Below are positions 1-6,953 of a DNA stretch of 9,019 bases, piece after piece. The notes under the pieces are model-generated. The model ran no database searches, was not told the origin of the DNA, and saw only the letters and a program-made list of their open reading frames with translations. Numbering within the stretch: position 1 is the first letter of the stretch; every line of letters begins with the position of its first letter. The stretch comes from Candidatus Didemnitutus sp. (GTDB lineage: Bacteria; Verrucomicrobiota; Verrucomicrobiia; Opitutales; Opitutaceae): positions 1-9,019 of the forward strand of contig JAUXOH010000081.1 in assembly GCA_030682505.1 (NCBI GenBank), written 5' to 3'. The translations under genes and the position numbers were made by a program.

Positions 1-410
1 CCAACCACGAAACGCTCCATCTGGTAAACATCGCTGCCGATGCCGACCTGAGTGTTCGAAGCGATCGAGACGTCAATTTCCTGGGACTGGATGGCGCCAG
101 ACGCGTCGGTGTAGGACACCTTGTAGGTGCCAGGAGGCAGCGCGCCGATGCGGTAGTTACCGTCGGCCGAGGCAGTCGCCGAGCGGGTGAAGCTGGTGTC
201 ATTGCTAACGGCGGTCACGGTGGAGGCCGAAGCGACCTTACCATAGATCGCGCCGGCGGTGTTGCTTTGCGCGTTCGAGGTGGTCACGCCGCTAATGAGC
301 GCGACGGCCACGACAAACGTTGCCAAGCCTTTAAGGATGCACGCCAGAGGGCGGGCACGACGAACGGATGCACAAGGCACCCCGTCGTTCAGAACGGAGC
401 CTGTATTCAT
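1..410 (-). CDS. TonB-dependent receptor with carboxypeptidase-regulatory-like domain, N-terminal part (runs off the left edge)
   Basis: Reading the minus strand from the ATG at 410-408 gives 136 open codons with no stop before the window edge. The start is MNTGSVLNDG, then a basic stretch (Arg17, Arg18, Arg20), a hydrophobic core at about 28-42 (LATFVVAVALISGV) and a likely signal peptidase site near TSNAQ at 44-48. Residues about 52-127 resemble a carboxypeptidase-regulatory-like beta-sandwich, with the DGNYRIGALPPGTYKVSY signature at 83-100. The visible part ends in MERFVV, matching the place where family members have L-E-K-F-x-V before the plug. I infer an Oar/SusC-like outer-membrane receptor whose plug and barrel lie outside the window. 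The substrate cannot be told. No other Met offers an alternative start. The leader is A/C-rich without a Shine-Dalgarno. An unrelated surface protein with the same small domain is possible but less likely. Confidence 0.82.
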   Translation of the reverse strand, partial: MNTGSVLNDGVPCASVRRARPLACILKGLATFVVAVALISGVTTSNAQSNTAGAIYGKVASASTVTAVSNDTSFTRSATASADGNYRIGALPPGTYKVSYTDASGAIQSQEIDVSIASNTQVGIGSDVYQMERFVV

Positions 411-466
411 AGTTTGGGTAGTTGTGTGTTGGATCGTGATAGAGGCGGGGAACCCCCACTCCTATC
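411..466 (-). promoter_or_regulatory. Hairpin plus A/C-rich leader of the leftward receptor, no Shine-Dalgarno
   Basis: On the minus strand GATAG (466-462) pairs with CTATC (442-438), and an inner GGGG/CCCC pairs across a three-base loop. Between them lie G-C and G-U pairs and one mismatch, so the whole is a strong 29-base hairpin. It is followed by 27 bases up to the ATG (437-411) that contain one G and consist mostly of A and C (CCAACACACAAC, then CCCAAACT). No GGAG-like sequence is present at the usual distance. The same layout precedes the two rightward receptors. Confidence 0.6.
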
Positions 467-476
467 AAGTTGACCG

Positions 477-505
477 TTGATAGGTGGGCTGGGACACGCG
501 ATCAA
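477..505 (-). promoter_or_regulatory. Possible sigma70-type promoter for the leftward receptor
   Basis: On the minus strand a -35-like TTGATC (505-500) is followed after exactly 17 bases by a -10-like TATCAA (482-477). Each hexamer matches the consensus at four of six positions. A start about seven bases downstream would be near position 470, which would put the 438-466 hairpin at the very 5' end of a roughly 60-base leader. Promoter consensus in this lineage is poorly known to me, so this is only a candidate. Confidence 0.4.
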
Positions 506-769
506 ACCTATTTTCCTATTCCGCCGTCAGATACTGTTTGTTTGTCTCCCGGAATTTTCTTTTCGCCGGACGGTGCTGCAGGGTACAAAAAGAAATATCC
601 GGAAGGAGACGGAGGAGCAGGAATTGCGGATTTATCTGATCTGCGGGGAAGGAAATTTGCCACCAACCTATTCCAAGCGGGCACAATCATCCGAAAGCGA
701 TTCCGGCCTAATCGGCATTTCCGTTTTCAGCGATCTTCCACCCTCTTTTTTGCGGGTCGCGGTGTTTGC

Positions 770-866
770 CTAATCCGTTTTGCACGGAGAAAGCAGGCAG
801 GCCGGGGCTCTGTTGGAATTTGGGAGCCCGGGGCTCCCAAATTATCGCCCGGCCAGACCGGATTAG
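770..866. repeat. Nested three-tier inverted repeat
   Basis: Three pairs of arms lie one inside the other. The outer pair is CTAATCCG (770-777) with CGGATTAG (859-866). The middle pair is GGCCGGG (800-806) with CCCGGCC (848-854). The inner pair is a perfect 13-base arm, AATTTGGGAGCCC (817-829), with its complement at 831-843 around a single central G. Left-side gaps are 22 and 10 bases, right-side gaps 4 and 4. No T-run follows on the plus side, so it is not a standard terminator. It could be a structured RNA, a protein-binding palindrome or a REP/MITE-like element; I cannot decide among these. Confidence 0.65.
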
Positions 867-903
867 CCGAGGCCGTTTGGGCTTGCCTGATTGGGCTAAG
901 TGG

Positions 904-975
904 TTTTCGTTCCGCACACCTAGAAGACCGCAAGCCTTGTGGTTCTCTCTAACACCCAACACAAACAAACGAACT
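904..975 (+). promoter_or_regulatory. Conserved leader module (copy 1) of the first rightward receptor
   Basis: This stretch shares ordered sequence blocks with the leader at 4096-4166: TTTTC (904-908), TCCGC (911-915), CCTAG (919-923), CTCTAACAC (947-955), ACAAACAAAC (961-970) and CT before the ATG. A hairpin forms at 927-943: ACCGCAA pairs with TTGTGGT, including one G-U pair, around a GCC loop. The 32 bases after it hold a single G, and there is no Shine-Dalgarno. A TAGAAG at 921-926 is a possible -10, but I find no matching -35 at the right distance, so the promoter itself is unresolved. Confidence 0.6.
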
Positions 976-3879
976 ATGAACGCACGTTCCAATCGGAATC
1001 TGCGGGCCGCGTTTGCGCTATTTATTGGCGCAGCTGTCGTCCCCCTCGCGGTGGCCCAAACCACCGCTCCCAAGCCAGAAGAAGGTCAGGAAACACTAAA
1101 ACTGGAAAAGTTTGAAGTCACGGGTTCGCGCCTTACCGGTGCAGCCGTGGAAGGGAGCCTCTCGGTTTCCACCTACAAGCTTGATGACCTGCAGAATTCG
1201 GGCTACTCCAACTTCGGCGAAATGCTCCGTCGCAAACTGCCGCAATTCGGCGGTGGCACGGGCACGATCAACGAAGGCTTCGGCAACGGCGGTAGCGGCG
1301 CAGCGACGATCTCGCTCCGCGGTTTGCCCCTCAGTGCGACGCTCTTCCTCGTCAACGGTCGTCGCACGAACGCCGACATGAACCTCATTCCTGCGGTCGG
1401 CGTCGAGCGGATCGAGGTCTTGAATGACGGTGCCTCCGCTATTTACGGCTCGGATGCCGTCGCGGGCGTGATCAATGTCATCCTCAAGCGCAACTACGAG
1501 GGCGCGATGCTAACCACCCGTTACGCCAACACGACCGACACCGATGTCGGCGAGTTCAAAGCCGGCCTCGTGGCCGGTGGCCAAATGGGCAAAACGTCCC
1601 TCACGCTCGCGGTGGAGCACAGCACACGTAACACCCTGTTCCACAAGGATCGCGCTGTGTCTCTCCCCTCCGGTGACTCGGTCTCGGGCGCTTCGAATCC
1701 CGGTCTCTTCACCCCGGTGGCAACCCAGGCGCAGCGTGTCGCGGCCAATGCCACGGTCGCGGGCGACCCCGGCCACACCGCTGGCGTCACCAACGTGAAC
1801 GCCCTCGTGCCGCTGCGCTGGTTTGTGAACACCTCCGGCGCCGCCATCACCAACGCTGCTGGTCTCGGCCAGCCGGGCTTCAACCCGGCCGTGTTCCTGA
1901 CCCTGCCGACCACGATGTCGATCACGGCCCGCAACGCGGCCCGCGATGCGGAAGAAATCCGCCTGAACGGCCTCATGGCTTCCACCTCAAACGTGCGCTA
2001 CGGCCTGAACAAGGTGCTCCTCCCGGGCATCAATCCCGGTATGCCCTTCGGTTACTTCACCTATGGGTTCCGCCCGCAGGAAGCGACCAACATCAGCCTC
2101 ACGACGGACACGCAGATTTCGGACAACCTCCGTTTCTACGCCGATGTCCTGCTCGCTCGCAATGAATCGGTGAATGCCCTCGCGGCCTCCCCGTTGAGCT
2201 CCAGCACGACCGCGCGTCCGCTGACCGCCACGAACTACTGGGTGCAGCAAGTGTTCCCGGGCAACGCCAATGTCTACGGCTTTGGTTACCGTCCGCTCGA
2301 GCTCGGGCCGCGCCTGACCTTCAATCGCTTCGAAGACATCACCCTCACTGCCGGGTTTGAAGGCAAACTCGACAAGTGGACGTGGAATCTCGCCTACCTG
2401 CGCGACGAGTGGAAATCTTACTCCCTGCAGACCGGTGGCGTCAGCGCTTCGGTCTATGCCGCCGCCTTGGCGGGCACGACCGCGACCAGTGCGTGGAATC
2501 CGTTCACCTTCACTCCGCTGTTTGACACCACGAATCCTCTCCCCAGCAATCAGACGCTGGTGAATTCGTTCAAGCGCTCGGCCTTCACGACCAATCGTGC
2601 GTTAACCGACCAGGTTGAAGCCTCGATCTCGGGTGAGATCATGGAAATCTCCGGCGGCGCGGTCGGCGCAGCTTTCGGCGCGGAATATCGGCGCGAAAAA
2701 ATCGACCTCCTGCCCAATCTGGATATCCAGCAAGGCACGATCTTCCCGTTTAACACGGCCACGCCCTTCAAGGGTGACCGCGAGATCAAGTCGGTTTACG
2801 CCGAAGTCAACGTTCCGATCATCAAGAGCTTCTCGGTTTCGGCTGCTGGCCGCATCGAAGAGTTCAGCGATGTCGGTCGCACGGACGTGAAGCCCCGCGT
2901 TTCCTTCCGTTGGAATCCGCTCGGCGACGAACTCACCGTTCGTGGTTCATGGGCCCAGGGCTTCGTCGCTCCGAGCCTGACGGCTCTCGATGCCGGCTCG
3001 CCTTCCCAAAGCTTCACCGAGCTCTTCAATCCAGTGACCGGCATTCGCACCCAAGCAACGGGCGCGTCGATCTTCATTGGCAACCCGGGCCTCCTGCCTT
3101 CTGAGTCCGACAGCTACTTGTTCGGCGTGGTCTATTCGCCCAAGGCCGTCAAGGGCCTGACGGTCGGCATGAACTACTACCGCATTGAGCAGACGAACAT
3201 TCCGTTCAGCTCTGACCAATATATCGTCAACGAGTGGTTCGCCGCTGGTCCGACCAACCCGAACAACCCGTATGGCCCGACCGCAGCCCCGAGCGCCCAA
3301 AATCCGCTCGGCGCCCAGGTCTCGCTCAATCCTGATGGCAGCCTTCAGCAGGTCCGTAACGTTGGCCCGATCAACACCGGTGCGCGTAACACCGACGGTC
3401 TTGATTTCTTCGCCAACTACGTGATCAAGAACAGCCTTGGCACTTGGACCTGGGACGCATCCTTCACGAAGGTCTTGACCTTCGAGATGGAGAACTTCCC
3501 CGGGGCCGGCATGATCGACTACCTCGACGGCTACTGGCCCGGCGGTTCGGCTCTCGGCAACTACGGTTTCCCGATCTGGAAAGGCTCGACCAGCATCACC
3601 TGGAAGAAGGACGTCTATGTCGCCTCGATCAACTACAACCATGTTGATGGCTACAAGGAAATCGGTAACGCCAACAAGCGGATCCCGGCCTACGCCACGA
3701 TGGATATCCGTTTTGGCTACACCATTCCTGGAGTCGACGTGCAGGTCTCGGCCGGCATGAACAACGTGTTCGACGAACAACCCCCGTTCGTCTCGACGTC
3801 GTTTGAATCGCAATCGGACCGCGCGATCACGGATCTCCGCGGTCGCATGTTCTTCGTCGAACTGAGCAAGAAGTTCTAA
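976..3879 (+). CDS. TonB-dependent outer-membrane receptor, 967 aa
   Basis: The product is a TonB-dependent receptor, an outer-membrane barrel that takes up a bound ligand using TonB-ExbBD energy. Residues 1-28 form a signal peptide (MNARSNRNLR, hydrophobic core, cleavage after PLAVAQ). LEKFEVTGSR at 43-52 marks the entry to the plug, which spans about 57-172 and contains ISLRGLP (112-118), LVNGRR (125-130) and the family signature DGASAIYGSDAVAGVINV (151-168). The rest is barrel, with the outer-loop motif GNPGLLPSESDSY, ending in the expected terminal aromatic (ELSKKF). No regulatory-like N-terminal domain is present, unlike the leftward receptor. I chose the ATG at 976 because it starts a proper signal peptide and matches the start of the next receptor; the frame stays open upstream to 766, but that extension would bury the signal peptide. 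The ligand is unknown. Confidence 0.95.
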   Translation: MNARSNRNLRAAFALFIGAAVVPLAVAQTTAPKPEEGQETLKLEKFEVTGSRLTGAAVEGSLSVSTYKLDDLQNSGYSNFGEMLRRKLPQFGGGTGTINEGFGNGGSGAATISLRGLPLSATLFLVNGRRTNADMNLIPAVGVERIEVLNDGASAIYGSDAVAGVINVILKRNYEGAMLTTRYANTTDTDVGEFKAGLVAGGQMGKTSLTLAVEHSTRNTLFHKDRAVSLPSGDSVSGASNPGLFTPVATQAQRVAANATVAGDPGHTAGVTNVNALVPLRWFVNTSGAAITNAAGLGQPGFNPAVFLTLPTTMSITARNAARDAEEIRLNGLMASTSNVRYGLNKVLLPGINPGMPFGYFTYGFRPQEATNISLTTDTQISDNLRFYADVLLARNESVNALAASPLSSSTTARPLTATNYWVQQVFPGNANVYGFGYRPLELGPRLTFNRFEDITLTAGFEGKLDKWTWNLAYLRDEWKSYSLQTGGVSASVYAAALAGTTATSAWNPFTFTPLFDTTNPLPSNQTLVNSFKRSAFTTNRALTDQVEASISGEIMEISGGAVGAAFGAEYRREKIDLLPNLDIQQGTIFPFNTATPFKGDREIKSVYAEVNVPIIKSFSVSAAGRIEEFSDVGRTDVKPRVSFRWNPLGDELTVRGSWAQGFVAPSLTALDAGSPSQSFTELFNPVTGIRTQATGASIFIGNPGLLPSESDSYLFGVVYSPKAVKGLTVGMNYYRIEQTNIPFSSDQYIVNEWFAAGPTNPNNPYGPTAAPSAQNPLGAQVSLNPDGSLQQVRNVGPINTGARNTDGLDFFANYVIKNSLGTWTWDASFTKVLTFEMENFPGAGMIDYLDGYWPGGSALGNYGFPIWKGSTSITWKKDVYVASINYNHVDGYKEIGNANKRIPAYATMDIRFGYTIPGVDVQVSAGMNNVFDEQPPFVSTSFESQSDRAITDLRGRMFFVELSKKF

Positions 3880-3909
3880 TCGACCAGTCCATCGACTGAT
3901 TTGAATTCC

Positions 3910-3943
3910 GCGGGGCGGCCGAAAGGCCGCCCCGCTTTCTTTT
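3910..3943 (+). terminator. Intrinsic terminator of the first rightward receptor
   Basis: A perfect 11-pair stem, GCGGGGCGGCC (3910-3920) with its complement at 3925-3935, is closed by a GAAA (GNRA) tetraloop and followed by TTTCTTTT (3936-3943). It begins 31 bases after the stop codon. It should separate transcription of the two tandem receptors. Confidence 0.92.
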
Positions 3944-3979
3944 GCCCCGCCCGAGGCTTGACTGGGGCGGCGGGCAAAA
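3940..3979 (+). repeat. Second hairpin just behind the terminator
   Basis: TTTTGCCC (3940-3947) pairs with GGGCAAAA (3972-3979), and inside this CGCCC (3948-3952) pairs with GGGCG (3965-3969) after a two-base bulge on the right side. It shares the terminator's T-run, so the two structures compete or stack. It has no T-run of its own on either strand in the right place, so I do not call it a terminator. The role is unknown. Confidence 0.5.
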
Positions 3980-4086
3980 CGGGGTGGGGCAGACACCGGA
4001 GGAGACCACGCAAATGCGCGTTAAAGGCTACGTCAGGCGATACCTTACACAGGATTAAGGAAATTAATTCGGCTTGCGTGCTGCGA

Positions 4087-4115
4087 TTGACAGCATTTTC
4101 TCCGCTAACCCTAGC
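4087..4115 (+). promoter_or_regulatory. Possible promoter of the second rightward receptor
   Basis: A perfect consensus -35 hexamer, TTGACA, sits at 4087-4092. The best-spaced -10 position (17 bases on, 4110-4115) reads CCTAGC, a poor match to TATAAT. The CCTAG part is also present at the equivalent place (919-923) upstream of the first rightward receptor, which suggests that it matters. Transcription would begin close to the 4115-4138 hairpin. Confidence 0.4.
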
Positions 4116-4166
4116 TGCCGACGATTCGCTGTCGGTTGGCTCTAACACACCTAGACAAACAAACCT
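4096..4166 (+). promoter_or_regulatory. Conserved leader module (copy 2) of the second rightward receptor
   Basis: The blocks shared with 904-975 are TTTTC (4096-4100), TCCGC (4101-4105), CCTAG (4110-4114), CTCTAACAC (4140-4148), ACAAACAAAC (4155-4164) and CT before the ATG. A hairpin forms with CCGAC (4118-4122) pairing GTCGG (4131-4135) around an eight-base loop, and can extend to about 4115-4138. From there to the ATG the sequence is A/C-rich with only two Gs and no Shine-Dalgarno. Confidence 0.6.
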
Positions 4167-6842
4167 ATGATCGCACGTTCCCCTTGGAATCTGCGGACCC
4201 TGCTGGCGCTGCTTTTGAGCGCTGGTCTGGTCCACACCGCAGTGGCGCAAAGCGCCGCCGCTCCCGCCGCCCCGAAGCCGGCGGACGAAAAAGACAGCGC
4301 CCTTGAACTCGAGAAATTCGAGGTCACGGGTTCCCGCGTGAAGCGCCTTGATACCGAAACCCCGGCTCCCGTCGTCGCCTACAAGATGGCTGACATCGAA
4401 GCCAAGGGTTACACGAACATCGGCGACTTCATCCAAAGCCTTCCCTTCAACACGGGTTCGGCCAACTCCATCTACCAGACGGCCAGCTTCACGCGCGGCG
4501 CCGCCACGGCTAATCCCCGCGGTCTCGGCTCCCAGCGTTTCCTGACGCTCGTCGATGGTCGTCGTCCCGCCACCTACGCGCTGCCGACCGGCGGCAACCG
4601 TCAGGTGTTCGACTTCAACAGCCTCCCGGCGGCGGCGATTGACAGCGTTGAATTCCTCAAGGACGGCGCCTCGGCCATCTATGGCGCGGATGCCGTCACG
4701 GGTGTGTTCAACGTCAAACTGAAGAAAAACTACACCGGTCTCTCGACCCAAGCCTACTACGGCAACACCCTCGGTCACGATTCGTCCGTCAAGCAGTTCA
4801 GCATCGTAGCTGGCGCGGGCGCGGGTCAGACCCGGGCGATGGTCGCTTTCGACTTCAAGACGGGCAACTCGAACTTCTTGCGCGACTACGGGGTCACGAC
4901 CACGGATTATTCGCTTTCGCTCGGCACCAACCTAGGCGCCAACCTCAACTCGACGCTCAACTGGCCGGCCAACATCACCCTGTCGACCGCCCAAGGCGCC
5001 GTGCACGGGCTCCCCTCCGGCACCTACGTTGTCACCGGCGGTCGTTTGCTCAGCAACCCGACCATCTCTGATTTCGTGCGCGTGACCACGGTCCCGGCCG
5101 AGAACCGCTACAACTTCGCCGACGTCTATCAACGTTACCCGGCGTACGACTACATGAGCGCCTACGCGCAGATGGAGCACGATTTCAACGACAACGTCAC
5201 CGTGTTCGGCACGGCGTCGTTCGCGGACAATCGCACCTACTACGCGTTCACCCCGGGCGTGATCAACTTCTCGACCGAAGGCCTGAGCCTGCCGATCAAC
5301 AGCCCGTTCAATCCGTTCGGCACGGCCCTCACCGGTCTCCTCGCCCGCACGAGCTTCGGCCCGGTGCGCAAGTTCGACACCGAGTCCATCTCCGGCAACT
5401 TCGTCGGCGGCGTGCGCGGTTCGTTCAACCAATGGGATTGGGAAACCGCCATGACCTACGGCTTCAACCAGGTCTCGTCCGTGGCCCGCAACGCCATTCG
5501 CGCCACCACCTACCAGTCGGCGCTGAACGGCACCCTGTCGGGCTTCTCCGGCGTGTTCTTCAATCCATTCGGCCCGTCGAACGCGGCCCTCGCCAAGGCT
5601 CTCTTCACGTCCTCCACGGGCATGAACAAGGGTGAAGGCATCAGCTGGGACGCGACCGTCACCAATGGCGCCATCTTCGCCCTCCCGGGTGGTGATGTCG
5701 GCATGGCAGCCGGTGTGGAGTTCCGCAACGATCGCATCCAGACCAATCCGGACACCGCGGCCTATCTCGGCTCCGGTGGCGGCCAGCCGCTCCGCGGCGA
5801 GCGCGATGTGAGCTCGGCCTACGTCGAACTCACCGCCCCGATCATCGCGAAGAAACTCGAGGCCCAAGCCGCGGTTCGCTATGAGAAGTACAGCGACTTC
5901 GGCGAGACCACGAATCCGAAGTTCGGCATGAAGTTCCGCCAGGACACCCCGTACGCGAACATCATCCTCCGCTCGTCCTACTCGGAGTCCTTCCAGGCTC
6001 CCCCGCTGGCGCTCCTCTTCGCGTCGCAGACGATTGGTTTCTCCTCGGGTGTCTTGCAGGATCCCCTGCGCCCGCAGGATCCCCCGCAGCAGCAGCGCAT
6101 TGTCACCGGTGGCAACCCGAACCTCATCCCTGAGGAAGGCGAGACCATCTACGGTGGCATCGTGGTCGAAATCCCGGCGCTGAAGGACTTTTCCTTCAAC
6201 ATCGATTACTTCAAGTTCCGCATCAATCAGGTCATCGTCACGCCGAGCGCGACGTTCCTGCTGTCAGAGCGTGGTCGCGCCCAGTTCCCGAACGCCATCG
6301 TGCGTGACGGCGCCGGCGGCCCGATCGTGCGCATTGATTCGGTTCCGTCGAACAACCCGGCGGCCTACCAGCTCTACAAGGGTTACGACTTCGGCATCAA
6401 CTACCGCATTCGCAACACCCGCCTCGGTGATTTCACCCTCGCGGCTGAAGCCACCCGCACCTACGAGATCGGAAATGATACCGGTCTGGGCTCCGGTTAC
6501 TTCAACAACATCGGACTCTGGAACAACCCGAAGTGGCGCGGCAATGCGTCCGTCGGCTGGCGGATGAAGGACTGGTCCGCGTCGGTGGTTTCCGATTACA
6601 TCGGCAAGTACTACAACGACGCCTACACGGTTGCCGGCTGGGCCCAGAACCCCTACACGCTGGTGCACACCGCAGTCAGCTACCGCGGCCTGTGGAACAG
6701 CACGATCACGATCGGCGCGAACAACGTGTTCGATAACCTCCCTCCCGCGAACGGTCGCGACACCGGTGGCTTTGACCCGAACACCTACGGTGCCGGTGCG
6801 CTGGGCCGCTTCGTCTACGTCCGCGTCCGCAAGGATTTCTAA
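4167..6842 (+). CDS. TonB-dependent outer-membrane receptor, 891 aa
   Basis: This is a second TonB-dependent receptor. Its start (MIARSPWNLR, core, cleavage after HTAVAQ at 23-28) is closely related to that of the upstream receptor. An Ala/Pro-rich linker leads to LEKFEVTGSR at 48-57; the plug spans about 62-186, with NPRGLGSQRF (116-125), VDGRR (129-133) and DGASAIYGADAVTGVFNV (166-183). The barrel follows, with the family loop motif GNPNLIPEEGETIYGG and a terminal Phe (VRVRKDF). Beyond the plug the protein differs greatly from its neighbour in length and loops, so the two probably bind different ligands. A six-residue repeat, QDPLRP then QDPPQQ (631-642), lies just before the GNPNLIPEE motif. 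The ATG fits the signal peptide and the conserved leader. No regulatory-like N-terminal domain or SusD-like partner gene is seen. The ligand is unknown. Confidence 0.95.
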   Translation: MIARSPWNLRTLLALLLSAGLVHTAVAQSAAAPAAPKPADEKDSALELEKFEVTGSRVKRLDTETPAPVVAYKMADIEAKGYTNIGDFIQSLPFNTGSANSIYQTASFTRGAATANPRGLGSQRFLTLVDGRRPATYALPTGGNRQVFDFNSLPAAAIDSVEFLKDGASAIYGADAVTGVFNVKLKKNYTGLSTQAYYGNTLGHDSSVKQFSIVAGAGAGQTRAMVAFDFKTGNSNFLRDYGVTTTDYSLSLGTNLGANLNSTLNWPANITLSTAQGAVHGLPSGTYVVTGGRLLSNPTISDFVRVTTVPAENRYNFADVYQRYPAYDYMSAYAQMEHDFNDNVTVFGTASFADNRTYYAFTPGVINFSTEGLSLPINSPFNPFGTALTGLLARTSFGPVRKFDTESISGNFVGGVRGSFNQWDWETAMTYGFNQVSSVARNAIRATTYQSALNGTLSGFSGVFFNPFGPSNAALAKALFTSSTGMNKGEGISWDATVTNGAIFALPGGDVGMAAGVEFRNDRIQTNPDTAAYLGSGGGQPLRGERDVSSAYVELTAPIIAKKLEAQAAVRYEKYSDFGETTNPKFGMKFRQDTPYANIILRSSYSESFQAPPLALLFASQTIGFSSGVLQDPLRPQDPPQQQRIVTGGNPNLIPEEGETIYGGIVVEIPALKDFSFNIDYFKFRINQVIVTPSATFLLSERGRAQFPNAIVRDGAGGPIVRIDSVPSNNPAAYQLYKGYDFGINYRIRNTRLGDFTLAAEATRTYEIGNDTGLGSGYFNNIGLWNNPKWRGNASVGWRMKDWSASVVSDYIGKYYNDAYTVAGWAQNPYTLVHTAVSYRGLWNSTITIGANNVFDNLPPANGRDTGGFDPNTYGAGALGRFVYVRVRKDF

Positions 6843-6870
6843 GCGGACCTGACCAGTTTCCTGAACTTCC

Positions 6871-6904
6871 ACGGGCCACCCTTCGCGGGGTGGCCCGTTT
6901 TTTT
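6871..6904 (+). terminator. Intrinsic terminator of the second rightward receptor
   Basis: ACGGGCCACCC (6871-6881) pairs perfectly with GGGTGGCCCGT (6888-6898) around a six-base TTCGCG loop, followed by an unbroken run of seven Ts (6898-6904). It starts 29 bases after the stop codon. Only 49 bases separate its end from the ATG of the peptidase gene. Confidence 0.93.
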
Positions 6905-6953
6905 GGCTGACTCGCGTCGGTCGTCGGATTGCCTCTTCACACCCTCACTCGAA

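Larger units (their letters stand above)
411..975. other. Divergent intergenic region between two receptor genes
   Basis: These 565 bases separate two divergently read receptor genes. I see no credible protein gene: the open frames across it have no recognisable domain, overlap one another on both strands, and lack the strong codon pattern of the neighbours. It is less GC-rich than the flanking genes in places (for example 505-600). It holds a possible minus-strand promoter (477-505), a hairpin at 438-466, a minus-strand copy of ACAAACAAAC (536-545), a nested inverted repeat (770-866) and the leader of the downstream receptor (904-975). In 546-705 I see nothing convincing. Confidence 0.7.

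Noticed and set aside
817..843. Inner palindrome as an ordinary intrinsic terminator
   Set aside because: The stem is strong, but it is followed by ATCGCCC rather than a T-run and does not lie at the end of any gene.
470..952. 160-codon plus-strand open frame in the divergent intergenic region
   Set aside because: It crosses the nested inverted repeat and part of the next gene's leader, and has no recognisable domain and no coding-like base pattern compared with the neighbours.
766..975. Upstream extension of the first rightward receptor by 70 codons
   Set aside because: It would place the signal peptide deep inside the protein and read through the inverted repeat and the leader; the ATG at 976 matches the start of the paralogue.
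2947..3996. 349-codon minus-strand open frame over the end of the first rightward receptor and its terminator
   Set aside because: It runs through the terminator hairpin and the receptor's C-terminal barrel, and has shadow-frame composition and no signal peptide or motif.
3876..4778. 300-codon minus-strand open frame over the inter-receptor region and the start of the second receptor
   Set aside because: It covers the terminator, the conserved leader and the signal peptide of a real gene on the other strand; the residue content is that of a shadow.
4932..5867. 311-codon minus-strand open frame inside the second receptor
   Set aside because: It is antisense to the barrel, with low-complexity Arg/Glu/Val/Gly composition and no family resemblance.
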